Source: CAZUQP01 sp964622455 (GTDB taxonomy: Bacteria; Pseudomonadota; Gammaproteobacteria; DSM-16500). Taken from it: a stretch of 31,637 nt of DNA. The notes below the pieces were generated by a model. It did no database searches. It was not told the DNA's origin and was given only the letters and a program-made list of their open reading frames with translations. Below are positions 23,694 to 31,520 of this stretch, one piece after another. The stretch lies in contig CAZUQP010000010.1 of assembly GCA_964622455.1 (NCBI GenBank), positions 1 through 31,637 on the forward strand, given 5' to 3'. Numbering within the stretch: the first letter of the stretch is position 1; each line of letters begins with the position of its first letter. A program made the translations under genes and the position numbers.

Positions 23694-23888
23694 CTATTGA
23701 TCATTCAACATGCGTGCAACTGAGCGCACATCTGAGGCATCTATTCGGCCAATAGCCCTTAAATGACGTTTACGCTTCGTCGTCTTTTTAGTCAATATGT
23801 GATTACGGTTCGTACGACGGCATTTATAGCCATTCGCCGTTGCGCGAAAACGCTTGGCCGCACCACGATTCGTTTTTAACTTTGGCAT
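23694..23888 (-). CDS. rpmI: 50S ribosomal protein L35
   Basis: A 64-residue, strongly basic protein (MPKLKTNRGAAKRFRATANG start, KKTTKRKRHLR near residue 35) of the large subunit. The size and sequence are typical (65 in E. coli). The ATG at 23888 has GGAG nine bases upstream. It lies between infC and rplT, the conserved cluster whose expression in E. coli is controlled by L20 acting on the leader near infC-rpmI. Confidence 0.97.
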   Translation of the reverse strand: MPKLKTNRGAAKRFRATANGYKCRRTNRNHILTKKTTKRKRHLRAIGRIDASDVRSVARMLNDQ

Positions 23889-23940
23889 GAACTTCTACTC
23901 CACTCAACTGACTCTAAATTCCACGTTAAGGCACTCGCCT

Positions 23941-24456
23941 TTATTTTTTTGGCCCAATCACCATGACCATTTGCCGTCCTTCCATTTTCGGACGCTGCTC
24001 AATAATACCGACATCCACTAAGTCCGTAATAATGCGCTCCATTAATTCTATACCCAGTTCAGGATGCGACATTTCACGTCCACGGAACCTCAAAGTGACC
24101 TTTGCCTTATCGCCCTCTGATAAGAAGCGAATAATGCTACGCAATTTGACCTGATAATCTGCCTCTTCTGTTGCGGGACGCAGTTTAACTTCTTTAAGAT
24201 GAACCTGCTTCTGCTTCTTTTTCGCAGCTGCTTTGCGCTTACTTTGCTGATAAGTAAACTTACCGAAATTCATAATCCGACAAACAGGCGGCTTTGCATC
24301 AGGTGATATCTCAACTAAATCAAGAGCTGCTTCTTCACTCAATCGCCGTGCTTCACGGGAGGGCACAACACCTAATTGATTACCTTCAGCATCAATTAAA
24401 CGAACCTCTGGGGCTTTTATTTCCTCATTGATCCGAGGTTTCTTTTCTGCGCTAAT
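23941..24456 (-). CDS. infC: Translation initiation factor IF-3 (probable AUU start)
   Basis: IF-3 binds the 30S subunit, prevents 70S association and discriminates against non-standard start codons. The sequence shows RINEEIKAPEVRLIDAEGNQLGVV, DLVEISPDAKPPVCRIMNFGKF, the basic linker SKRKAAAKKKQKQ, and the C-domain KVTLRFRGREMSHPELG...EGRQMVMVIGPKK. An in-frame ATG lies at 24462, but the strong site AGGAGG (24465-24470) is only two bases from it, whereas it is eight bases from the AUU at 24454-24456. AUU is the known infC start in E. coli, where it allows autoregulation. The AUU overlaps the thrS stop TAG by one base. From AUU the protein has 171 residues, from ATG 173. Confidence 0.92.
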   Translation of the reverse strand: MSAEKKPRINEEIKAPEVRLIDAEGNQLGVVPSREARRLSEEAALDLVEISPDAKPPVCRIMNFGKFTYQQSKRKAAAKKKQKQVHLKEVKLRPATEEADYQVKLRSIIRFLSEGDKAKVTLRFRGREMSHPELGIELMERIITDLVDVGIIEQRPKMEGRQMVMVIGPKK

Positions 24457-26386
24457 TCTCATTTCCTCCTAATGTAGTTCTACCCCGCTGCATGATTGCC
24501 TCACGCATGATACTCAGTAATTGATCCAACGACATCGTACCTAAATCCTTGCCCTGCTGGGTTCTGACTGAGACGGTCTTCGTTTGCACTTCCTGATCAC
24601 CCACAATAACGAGGTAAGGGATACACTGCAATGTGTGTTCGCGGATTTTAAAGCCGATCTTCTCATTTCTCAAGTCCGATTTTGCTCTACAGCCGTGTTT
24701 TTTTAAGAAATTTACGATTTCTTCGCTAAATGGGGCCGCCCGATCGGTAATATTCAATACAATCGCCTGAATCGGCGCCAACCAAACAGGAAATTTGCCG
24801 GCATAATTTTCAATTAAAATCCCAATAAACCGTTCAAATGACCCTAAAATTGCGCGATGTAACATCACCGGCGTCTTTTTACTGCTGTCTTCCCCAATAT
24901 AATAAGCATCTAAACGCTCAGGCTGATTATAGTCAACCTGCAAAGTGCCGCATTGCCAAGTACGCCCTATACTATCTTTTAAGTGGAACTCAATTTTAGG
25001 GCCATAAAATCCCCCTTCGCCTGGCTTCACTTCAAAAGGCAAGCCAGCCTCTTTCAATGCTTCGGCTAAAGCCTTTTCAGCATTGTCCCACGATTCATTC
25101 GTTCCGATTCGTTTATCTGGACGGGTTGCAAGTTTAACCACCACTTCATTAAAACCAAAGTCCCGATAAACATCCAAAACTAATTTAATAAATGCTACAG
25201 ACTCACTTTGAATTTGACCTTCGGTACAAAAGATATGCGCATCATCCTGGACCATTTGCCGAACCCGCATCAGCCCATGCATAGCGCCTGATAATTCATT
25301 ACGGTGACAACAGCCAAATTCAGCAAAGCGCAGAGGTAAATCGCGATAGCTGCGTAAACCCTGTTTAAACACTTGCACGTGACAAGGGCAGCTCATCGGT
25401 TTCAATGCAAATTTTCGATCATCAGAATCAATCGTAAACATATCTTCGTGAAACATGTCCCAATGACCTGATTTTTTCCATAATTCCAAATCAACTAATT
25501 GCGGCGTCACAATTTCCTGATAACCGCGTTCTGTCAACGCATCACTGATGTATTGCTTAATTTCCCGATAAATAATCCAGCCATTGGGATGCCAAAATAC
25601 CATGCCAGGCGCTTCTTCTTGAAAATGAAATAAAGCGAGAGCCTTACCAATTTTGCGATGATCACGTTTTTCTGCTTCTTCTTGTTGTTTTAAATAAGCA
25701 TCGAGTGCCTTTTTATCTGTCCATGCAGTGCCATAAATACGTTGCAGCATTTCATTTTTAGAATCCCCACGCCAATAAGCGCCGGCCAATTTCGTTAGCT
25801 TGAATGCTTTTAGTTTACCCGTCGAAGGCACATGCGGGCCACGGCATAAATCAACAAAATCGCCCTGCTGGTAAATCGTTAGTGTTTCACCGTGTGGAAT
25901 TTCTTCAATAATTTTTGCTTTATATTCTTCGCCAATTCCACGAAAAAATTTGATCGCTTCTTCCCGTGAAATCACAGTGCGCGTGACAACTAAATCTTCT
26001 TTTGCTAACGCATGCATTTTTTCTTCAATGCGGATTAAATCATCGGGCGTAAAGGGACGTGCAAAAGCAAAATCATAATAAAAACCATCTTCAATCACAG
26101 GACCAATGGTCACTTGTGCGGTTGGAAATAATGCTTTGACGGCTTGTGCCAGCAAATGTGCCGCTGAATGCCGAATCACTTCTAAAGCAGCAGGATCTTT
26201 ATCCGTTACTATAGAAATAGTCGCATCATTTTGAACAAGATAAGAAGTATCCACTAACTTGCCATCGACCTTACCTGCAAATGCGGCTTTTGCCAAACCC
26301 GTACCAATACTCGCAGCAATTTCTGCCACGGTGAGTGCTGCATCAAATTTCTTTTGACTTCCATCTGGTAATGTAATCACAGGCAT
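24452..26386 (-). CDS. thrS: Threonine--tRNA ligase
   Basis: A class II synthetase that charges tRNA(Thr) and edits Ser-tRNA(Thr). Domains: N1 TGS domain (1-63, MPVITLPDGSQKKFD), N2 editing domain (about 64-240, with HSAAHLLAQA and the DLCRGPHVP cluster), catalytic core with KRDHRKIGK, EEAPGMVFWHPNG, KPMSCPCH (zinc ligand C333), CHRNELSGAMHGLMRVR, and a C-terminal anticodon-binding domain with DLRNEKIGFKIREHTL. It has 644 residues (E. coli 642). The frame is open to 26452, but that part lies in tRNA-Val, so MPVITLPDG at 26386 is the start; its ribosome-binding site is weak (AAAGAGA). Only 21 bp separate it from tRNA-Val, leaving no room for an E. coli-type operator. Confidence 0.96.
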   Translation of the reverse strand: MPVITLPDGSQKKFDAALTVAEIAASIGTGLAKAAFAGKVDGKLVDTSYLVQNDATISIVTDKDPAALEVIRHSAAHLLAQAVKALFPTAQVTIGPVIEDGFYYDFAFARPFTPDDLIRIEEKMHALAKEDLVVTRTVISREEAIKFFRGIGEEYKAKIIEEIPHGETLTIYQQGDFVDLCRGPHVPSTGKLKAFKLTKLAGAYWRGDSKNEMLQRIYGTAWTDKKALDAYLKQQEEAEKRDHRKIGKALALFHFQEEAPGMVFWHPNGWIIYREIKQYISDALTERGYQEIVTPQLVDLELWKKSGHWDMFHEDMFTIDSDDRKFALKPMSCPCHVQVFKQGLRSYRDLPLRFAEFGCCHRNELSGAMHGLMRVRQMVQDDAHIFCTEGQIQSESVAFIKLVLDVYRDFGFNEVVVKLATRPDKRIGTNESWDNAEKALAEALKEAGLPFEVKPGEGGFYGPKIEFHLKDSIGRTWQCGTLQVDYNQPERLDAYYIGEDSSKKTPVMLHRAILGSFERFIGILIENYAGKFPVWLAPIQAIVLNITDRAAPFSEEIVNFLKKHGCRAKSDLRNEKIGFKIREHTLQCIPYLVIVGDQEVQTKTVSVRTQQGKDLGTMSLDQLLSIMREAIMQRGRTTLGGNEN

Positions 26387-26407
26387 GCTATTTATCTCTT
26401 TGAATTC

Positions 26408-26482
26408 TGGTAGGCACGAGTGGGATCGAACCACCGACCACCACCATGTCAAGGTGATGCTCTACCACTGAGCTACGTGCCT
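26408..26482 (-). tRNA. tRNA-Val(GAC)
   Basis: A 75-nt cloverleaf with encoded CCA: acceptor AGGCACG (26482-26476) pairs perfectly with CGTGCCT (26418-26412), followed by A and CCA (26410-26408). The D arm contains AGCTCAGTGGTAGAGC. The anticodon loop TTGACAT lies in stem CACC/GGTG, giving GAC. The T loop is TTCGATC. It lies just upstream of thrS; from memory a tRNA-Val also precedes thrS in Pseudomonas. Confidence 0.96.
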
Positions 26483-26498
26483 ATTTCAAGAACGGAGA

Positions 26499-26527
26499 AA
26501 GATAGCATCACCTTCAAAAAGAGGCAA
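26499..26527 (-). promoter_or_regulatory. Promoter of tRNA-Val and probably of the thrS operon
   Basis: On the minus strand: TTGCCT (26522-26527), a 17-bp spacer, TATCTT (26499-26504). The expected transcript start is about ten bases before the tRNA 5' end. No other promoter fits between the tRNA and thrS, so the operon is probably read from here. Confidence 0.6.
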
Positions 26528-26557
26528 GAATTTCCTTGTTTTATGAAGTGGTTGTAT

Positions 26558-26586
26558 TTTTCAACTGTCATTTTGTGAGATACAAT
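26558..26586 (+). promoter_or_regulatory. Candidate promoter of the 120-residue membrane protein gene
   Basis: TTTTCA (26558-26563), a 17-bp spacer and TACAAT (26581-26586) lie about 60 bp before the ATG at 26648, diverging from the tRNA-Val promoter. Confidence 0.45.
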
Positions 26587-26647
26587 TAATTATCCCTTAA
26601 GATTCTCGGAATAAAATTACCAAAAACGAAATAGGAATAGAAATTTT

Positions 26648-27010
26648 ATGCTAAATAGAAATACAGACAATCTGTTAAGGGCTGCACAGCATTTATGTCG
26701 CTCCACATTACACACAGGAGCCAGCCTCATACTACTCACCGCATCAATCTATCTTGCAAGCGCGGTCAGAAAAAATACTCAGGAAGACTTTGATAATAGT
26801 GATCCTGCTTTTTATGGGGTTGTAGGGTTAGAAGCCTTCCTTGCTCTTTCGGCTGGAATAGGGGGAATAAATCAGTTTTTTCAAGCAAAAGAACATGTTA
26901 TACATGCAACTACAGCGTTTTTTGGCTTTTTTGGCTATCGTAATAACGCAGGAGCAGCAGGACCGCTTTTAAACAATATACAAGTCGAGGTCTTAGCAAA
27001 TCATCCATAA
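26648..27010 (+). CDS. Small two-helix membrane protein of unknown function
   Basis: A 120-residue predicted protein that I do not recognise. Two hydrophobic helices are visible, at about 23-41 (TGASLILLTASIYLASAV) and 57-78 (GVVGLEAFLALSAGIGGI), joined by an acidic loop (KNTQEDFDNSDPAF), with a Phe/Gly-rich stretch (TTAFFGFFGY) near residue 90. AGGAA about ten bases upstream and the promoter at 26558-26586 support it as a real gene. It is a lone plus-strand gene between the thrS operon and uvrB, and could be lineage-specific. Confidence 0.55.
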   Translation: MLNRNTDNLLRAAQHLCRSTLHTGASLILLTASIYLASAVRKNTQEDFDNSDPAFYGVVGLEAFLALSAGIGGINQFFQAKEHVIHATTAFFGFFGYRNNAGAAGPLLNNIQVEVLANHP

Positions 27011-27031
27011 CTATTTTCTTTTAAAAAATAG
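27011..27031 (+). terminator. Weak AT hairpin after the 120-residue gene
   Basis: CTATTTT (27011-27017) pairs with AAAATAG (27025-27031) directly after the stop codon, followed by ACTTTCTT. The stem has only one G-C pair, so termination strength is doubtful. It lies in the 67-bp gap between the convergent uvrB and this gene. Confidence 0.3.
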
Positions 27032-27077
27032 ACTTTCTTAATTCACACACCAACTTGCTTAGCCCGTCAAGTAATTA

Positions 27078-29087
27078 TTAAAAACTAATATTACTTTTTT
27101 CAATTTCTTTAATAAGATCCCTAAGCTCTGCTGCCTCTTCAAATTCCAAATTATGCGCATGATCATACATTTTCTTTTCAAGTTCTATTATTTTAGCTTG
27201 CAGTTTTTCAGGCGAAAGATTTTTATATTCCAGATATTTTTGATCACTCTTTGGAAACAATTTGCCACGCACAGAACGATCGGAATAGGCGCCTTCCATA
27301 ATATCCCGCACCGCTTTTTGCACACCGCGCGGTGTAATTTGATGGGTTTCGTTATAAATTTTTTGTTTTTCCCTGCGCCGTTTTGTTTCTTCTATCGCAC
27401 GCTCAATTGAACCTGTGATTTTATCTGCATATAAAATCGCTTTGCCATGAATATGGCGCGCAACGCGGCCAATCGTTTGAATAAGTGATGTTTCCGAACG
27501 TAAAAAACCTTCTTTATCTGCATCAAGAATTGCAACTAAAGATACTTCAGGCATATCCAATCCTTCACGCAATAAATTAATTCCAACTAATACATCAAAA
27601 TTTCCCAAACGCAAATCACGGATAATTTCAACACGCTCAACAGTGCCAATATCCGAATGTAAATAACGTACCCGCACGTTATGTTCTTCCAAATATTCTG
27701 TTAAATCTTCAGAAAGTTTTTTGGTAAGGGTCGTTACTAAAATGCGTTCCTTGACGGCTGCGCGTTTATTAATTTCAGACAACAAGTCATCTACCTGGGT
27801 ACGTGCGGGGCGTATTTCAACTTCAGGATCCAATAAACCAGTGGGACGCACAATTTGTTCGATCATTTCACTGCAATATTGTTTTTCATAATCACCCGGC
27901 GTTGCTGAAACAAAAATAGCTTGCGGCGCGCGCGCCTCAAATTCATCAAAACGCAACGGTCGATTATCTAATGCAGAAGGCAAACGAAAACCATATTCCA
28001 CCAGTGTTTCCTTGCGGGAACGATCGCCGCGATACATCCCACGCAATTGTGGGATGGTGACATGTGATTCATCAATCACTAATAAAGCATCTTTTGGTAA
28101 ATAATCAAATAAAGTCGGCGGCGGCTCACCTTCCGTTCGACCCGACAAATACCGGGAATAATTTTCAATGCCAGAACAATAACCCAATTCATTCATTAAT
28201 TCTAAATCGTATTGAGTGCGCTGTTCTAAACGCTGTGCTTCCACTAATTTATTTAAGCTCCGCAATTCTTCCAGTCGAATTTTTAAATCTATTTTAATTT
28301 GATCGATCGCCTCAATCACACGCGAGCGAGCAGTCACATAATGGGATTTAGGATAAATTGTTAAACGTGGCACACGACGCGATATTTCGCCCGTTAATGG
28401 ATCAAAAAAAGCTAAATTCTCAATTTCATCGCCTAATAATTCAATACGCACCGCTTCTTTTTCAGATTCTGCCGGATACACGTCAATCACATCTCCGCGA
28501 ACGCGATAAGTAGCGCGATATAAATCGACATCATTACGCGTGTACTGCAATTCGGCCAAACGTCTCAGTAAGTGACGATGATCTATTTTATCACCGCGGT
28601 CTAAATGTAAGACCATGCTTAAATACATACGCGGATCACCCAAACCATAAATGGCTGAGACCGTTGCAACAATAATTGCATCGCGTCGTTCTAATAAAGC
28701 TTTGGTTGCAGACAAACGCATTTGTTCAATATGTTCATTGATCGATGCATCTTTTGCGATATAAGTATCGGATGAAGGCACATAAGCTTCAGGTTGATAA
28801 TAATCATAGTAAGAAACAAAATACTCGACGGCATTTTTAGGGAAAAATTCTTGCATCTCTCCGTAAAGTTGTGCCGCGAGTGTTTTATTTGGCGCTAGAA
28901 TGATAGTGGGACGGCCAATGGCTTCAATGACATTTGCAATGGTAAACGTTTTGCCGGAACCTGTTACACCCAGTAATGTCTGATGACTTAACCCTTGTTT
29001 TAATCCAGTCAGTAATTCCGAAATAGCGGATGGCTGATCGCCTGCAGGTTTAAAATCAGCGCGAAGTTGAAACACTTGCTCTACCAT
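27078..29087 (-). CDS. uvrB: UvrABC system protein B (excinuclease subunit)
   Basis: The helicase-like damage-verifying subunit of nucleotide excision repair, loaded by UvrA and cut-partnered by UvrC. Features in its 669 residues: Walker A GVTGSGKTFTIAN (about 40-52), the beta-hairpin YYDYYQPEAYVPSSDTYIAKD (about 93-113) that threads DNA, DESH Walker B variant in VIDESHVTIPQLRG (about 337-350), helicase motifs GINLLREGLDMPEVSLVAILDADKEG and QTIGRVARH, and a C-terminal UVR domain with ELEKKMYDHAHNLEFEEAAELRD. The ATG at 29087 has GAGGTG seven bases upstream. That site lies within a terminator-like hairpin. A lipoprotein gene precedes it. Confidence 0.97.
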   Translation of the reverse strand: MVEQVFQLRADFKPAGDQPSAISELLTGLKQGLSHQTLLGVTGSGKTFTIANVIEAIGRPTIILAPNKTLAAQLYGEMQEFFPKNAVEYFVSYYDYYQPEAYVPSSDTYIAKDASINEHIEQMRLSATKALLERRDAIIVATVSAIYGLGDPRMYLSMVLHLDRGDKIDHRHLLRRLAELQYTRNDVDLYRATYRVRGDVIDVYPAESEKEAVRIELLGDEIENLAFFDPLTGEISRRVPRLTIYPKSHYVTARSRVIEAIDQIKIDLKIRLEELRSLNKLVEAQRLEQRTQYDLELMNELGYCSGIENYSRYLSGRTEGEPPPTLFDYLPKDALLVIDESHVTIPQLRGMYRGDRSRKETLVEYGFRLPSALDNRPLRFDEFEARAPQAIFVSATPGDYEKQYCSEMIEQIVRPTGLLDPEVEIRPARTQVDDLLSEINKRAAVKERILVTTLTKKLSEDLTEYLEEHNVRVRYLHSDIGTVERVEIIRDLRLGNFDVLVGINLLREGLDMPEVSLVAILDADKEGFLRSETSLIQTIGRVARHIHGKAILYADKITGSIERAIEETKRRREKQKIYNETHQITPRGVQKAVRDIMEGAYSDRSVRGKLFPKSDQKYLEYKNLSPEKLQAKIIELEKKMYDHAHNLEFEEAAELRDLIKEIEKSNISF

Positions 29088-29088
29088 G

Positions 29089-29137
29089 AAAAAACACCTC
29101 GTTTATTGAAAGACGCGCCTTAGAATAACACGAGGTG
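29089..29137 (-). terminator. Terminator-like hairpin containing the uvrB ribosome-binding site
   Basis: On the minus-strand transcript, CACCTCGTGTTATT (29137-29124) pairs with AATAAACGAGGTG (29107-29095) with one bulge, followed at once by six U (29094-29089), then C and the uvrB AUG. It has the form of an intrinsic terminator for the lipoprotein gene. Its 3' arm is also the uvrB Shine-Dalgarno site (GAGGTG). Confidence 0.65.
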
Positions 29138-29155
29138 AGCGATAAAATGCTAAAG

Positions 29156-29545
29156 TTAGCCTCTATGTGACATAGGGACTTCGATATCCGTCGGATAATC
29201 ATAGGCAGAACCATCCGCCATATCAACGCCTGCACCAATGACACCGCCAAACACGACATTACCAAATGCCATGCCTTTGGTTTTTGATACAATATTTTTG
29301 CTGGCCTTGGGATATCCTCTCTTTTCGCAATTAATTGTTAAGTCTTTATAGCTGCGATGAACAGTAACAGATCCCGGGGTTTGGTTTACAAACCATTTCC
29401 CTTTATCATTTTCGAGTGAACAAGTGGCGCCTGTAACAGGTCTGGTATTCACAGATACGCTTTGATTTGTGCCATTTACAATAGATGCACAGCCCGTCAA
29501 TTCTATCAAAGCAAGACCTGATACCATCATCAATAATTTCTTCAT
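29156..29545 (-). CDS. Small lipoprotein
   Basis: A 129-residue protein with a lipoprotein signal peptide: MKKLL, hydrophobic core, lipobox LTGC with the lipidated cysteine C19. The mature part begins ASIVNGTNQSVSVNT, a pattern I know from uncharacterised gammaproteobacterial lipoproteins whose domain handles a PEGA-like or beta-rich fold. Two further cysteines (C42, C73) could form a disulfide. A Gly-rich hydrophobic stretch (GMAFGNVVFGGVIGAGVDMADG, split by polar residues) lies at about 91-112. The residue after C19 is Ala, not Asp, so outer-membrane targeting is expected. ATG has AGGAA nine bases upstream. Its function is unknown; it lies between def and uvrB. Confidence 0.75.
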   Translation of the reverse strand: MKKLLMMVSGLALIELTGCASIVNGTNQSVSVNTRPVTGATCSLENDKGKWFVNQTPGSVTVHRSYKDLTINCEKRGYPKASKNIVSKTKGMAFGNVVFGGVIGAGVDMADGSAYDYPTDIEVPMSHRG

Positions 29546-29610
29546 TTTTGCATTCCTGAGGTTGATTATTTAAAAATGTAATTATACGTTATTGTTATAT
29601 TTTTGAACAG

Positions 29611-30138
29611 TTATTTGGGTGGAATTTGACGAATTTCTTCCATAAACCCAAAACGGCTCATATCGTGCATACGCATGGGATAGAGGATACCGTCTAAATG
29701 ATCGCATTCATGCTGTACCATGCGTGCATGATAGCCCTCGACTTCACGGCTTATCGTATCGCCATCTGGTGTTAATCCAGAATATCGGATCGCTTTACAA
29801 CGAGACACTTGCCCCATCAATCCAGGAAGTGAAAAACAGGCTTCCCACGCGGTTTCAACTTCGTCTGTTAAAAATTCAATAACGGGGTTAATTAAGATAG
29901 TGAGAGGAATTTCTTCGTGATGGCCGCGCAGTTTGGCACGCTCTGACGACAAATGAAAAATCACGATACGCCACGGCTGAAACACTTGAGATGCTGCTAG
30001 CCCAACACCATCTAAGGCGTGAAAGGTCTCGATAAAATTCGAGAGAAATGTTTGGACGGAAGGCGCATTAACCTCTTTTACTTTTTCAGCAACCTGCTGC
30101 AAAATAGGATGCCCCATTCGGGCCACTGGTAATATCAT
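29611..30138 (-). CDS. def: Peptide deformylase
   Basis: A metalloenzyme that removes the formyl group from nascent protein N-termini. With the start at 30138 it has 175 residues. The three motifs are present: G44-VGLAASQ (motif 1), EACFS with metal ligand C101 (motif 2, normally EGCLS), and H143-ECDH147 with the catalytic glutamate (motif 3). The Ala and Phe in motif 2 mark a divergent second-type deformylase, so this may not be the only copy in the genome. The frame is open ten codons further up, but that start would lie on the -10 element of its own promoter; MILPVARMGHPIL is the usual N-terminus. Confidence 0.88.
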   Translation of the reverse strand: MILPVARMGHPILQQVAEKVKEVNAPSVQTFLSNFIETFHALDGVGLAASQVFQPWRIVIFHLSSERAKLRGHHEEIPLTILINPVIEFLTDEVETAWEACFSLPGLMGQVSRCKAIRYSGLTPDGDTISREVEGYHARMVQHECDHLDGILYPMRMHDMSRFGFMEEIRQIPPK

Positions 30139-30166
30139 ACACTTGCTCTCAACTATAAAATCGGCC

Positions 30167-30195
30167 ATTGTACAGTAATTTATGGAGTTTATTAA
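30167..30195 (-). promoter_or_regulatory. Candidate def promoter
   Basis: TTAATA (30190-30195), 17 bp, TACAAT (30167-30172) on the minus strand, about 28 bp before the def ATG, within the 62-bp gap to the divergent aminotransferase gene. TATAAA at 30154-30159 on the plus strand could serve the aminotransferase, but its -35 is poor. Confidence 0.4.
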
Positions 30196-30200
30196 ATATC

Positions 30201-31394
30201 ATGATGAAAGAACTTGCTGACCGCGTAGAACGCATTCAACCTTCCGCCACTTTAGCAGTCGGCGCACGGGCCAATGAACTCATTGCAGCGGGCAAAGACA
30301 TCATTAATTTAGGCGTAGGTGAGCCTGATTTTGATACACCTGATTTTATTAAAGAAGCAGCGATTAAAGCGATTCGTGCGGGCATGACTAAGTATACGGC
30401 CGTCGATGGAACGCCTCAGTTAAAAAAAGCCATTATCCAAAAATTTGAACGCGACAATCAGTTAAACTACACAGCCGAACAAATTATTGTTTCCTGCGGT
30501 GCTAAACACAGTTTATATAATTTATTTGCATCGGTATTAAATAATGGAGATGAAATTATTATCCCAGCACCTTACTGGGTATCTTATATTGATATCGCAA
30601 AATTAATGGGTGGAATTCCTATCGTTATTCAAGCGGATCTTGAACAACATTTTAAAATCACGCCCGCCGACCTTCAGAAAGCGATCACCCCTAAAACACG
30701 GTTAATGGTGATGAACAGTCCCTCTAATCCGACCGGCGTTGCTTATACTACTGATGAATTAAAAGCGTTAGGTCAAGTTTTATTGAAGCACCCGCACATT
30801 TTGGTAGTAACAGATGATATCTATGAACATACCTTATGGGCCAAGGAACCTTTTGCGAATATTTTAATGGTTTGTCCTGAACTTTATGATCGATGTATGG
30901 TCGTCAATAGCGTCTCTAAAACCTATGCGATGACTGGGTGGCGGATTGGTTATGCCGCAGGGCCTAAAAATATTGTTGCTGCTATGAAAAAAATTCAGTC
31001 ACAAAGCACGTCAAACCCGACAAGCATTGCTCAAGCCGCCGCAGAAGCTGCGTTGAATGGAGACCAATCGTGTATCAAAATCATGACCGATGCTTATCAT
31101 GAAAGGCATGATTACATGATTGCTGCGCTTAAAAAAATGCCTGGGATAAAAGTGCAGCCTTGTGATGGAACGTTTTATAGCTTCCCCTCTGTGCAAAAAA
31201 TCCTTGAAAATACGCATATTAACAACGACATTGCGTTAGCTGAATATTTGTTAAATGAAGCAGGAATTGCGGTCATTCCAGGCTCTGCATTCGGTGCGCC
31301 GGGTTATTTACGCATTTCTTATGCAACGGAGCTTCAAAAAATAAAAGAAGCCATGCAACGCTTGCAGAATGCCATTGAAAAATTAGCAAAATAA
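30201..31394 (+). CDS. Class I aminotransferase, aspartate aminotransferase-like (subgroup Ib)
   Basis: A PLP-dependent enzyme, 397 residues, most like the Ib aspartate/prephenate aminotransferases (often named aspC or aatA). It interconverts aspartate and oxaloacetate with glutamate/2-oxoglutarate. Marks: INLGVGEPDFDTP near the N-terminus, SCGAKHSLYN (PLP phosphate region), APYWVSY, NSPSNPTG (substrate carboxylate region), DDIYEH, the Schiff-base lysine K240 in SVSKTYAMTGWRIGY, and the C-terminal GYLRISYAT with the substrate-binding Arg. Two adjacent ATGs (30201, 30204) are possible; only a distant GGAG (30184-30187) precedes them. An ATG at 30168 is in frame but adds an atypical N-terminus. 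Exact substrate preference is not shown by sequence. Confidence 0.9.
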   Translation: MMKELADRVERIQPSATLAVGARANELIAAGKDIINLGVGEPDFDTPDFIKEAAIKAIRAGMTKYTAVDGTPQLKKAIIQKFERDNQLNYTAEQIIVSCGAKHSLYNLFASVLNNGDEIIIPAPYWVSYIDIAKLMGGIPIVIQADLEQHFKITPADLQKAITPKTRLMVMNSPSNPTGVAYTTDELKALGQVLLKHPHILVVTDDIYEHTLWAKEPFANILMVCPELYDRCMVVNSVSKTYAMTGWRIGYAAGPKNIVAAMKKIQSQSTSNPTSIAQAAAEAALNGDQSCIKIMTDAYHERHDYMIAALKKMPGIKVQPCDGTFYSFPSVQKILENTHINNDIALAEYLLNEAGIAVIPGSAFGAPGYLRISYATELQKIKEAMQRLQNAIEKLAK

Positions 31395-31396
31395 TA

Positions 31397-31425
31397 TTGA
31401 CGTTGATAAAATCCAATATTAGTAT
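31397..31425 (+). promoter_or_regulatory. Promoter of tRNA-Asn
   Basis: TTGACG (31397-31402), 17 bp, TAGTAT (31420-31425), about 20 bp before the tRNA 5' end. AATATTG (31393-31399) and CAATATT (31414-31420) also form a dyad across it. It starts two bases after the aminotransferase stop codon. Confidence 0.65.
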
Positions 31426-31444
31426 GCAAATCTCTTAATGACAT

Positions 31445-31520
31445 TCCCCGGTAGCTCAGTCGGTAGAGCAATTGACTGTTAATCAATGGGTCACTGGTTC
31501 GAGTCCAGTCCGGGGAGCCA
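31445..31520 (+). tRNA. tRNA-Asn(GTT)
   Basis: A 76-nt cloverleaf with encoded CCA: acceptor TCCCCGG (31445-31451) pairs perfectly with CCGGGGA (31510-31516), discriminator G, CCA at 31518-31520. D arm AGCTCAGTCGGTAGAGC, anticodon loop CTGTTAA in stem TTGA/TCAA giving GTT, T arm CTGGTTCGAGTCCAG. Confidence 0.97.

Noticed and set aside
26387..26452. N-terminal extension of thrS
   Set aside because: It lies in tRNA-Val; the canonical MPVITLPDG start is at 26386.
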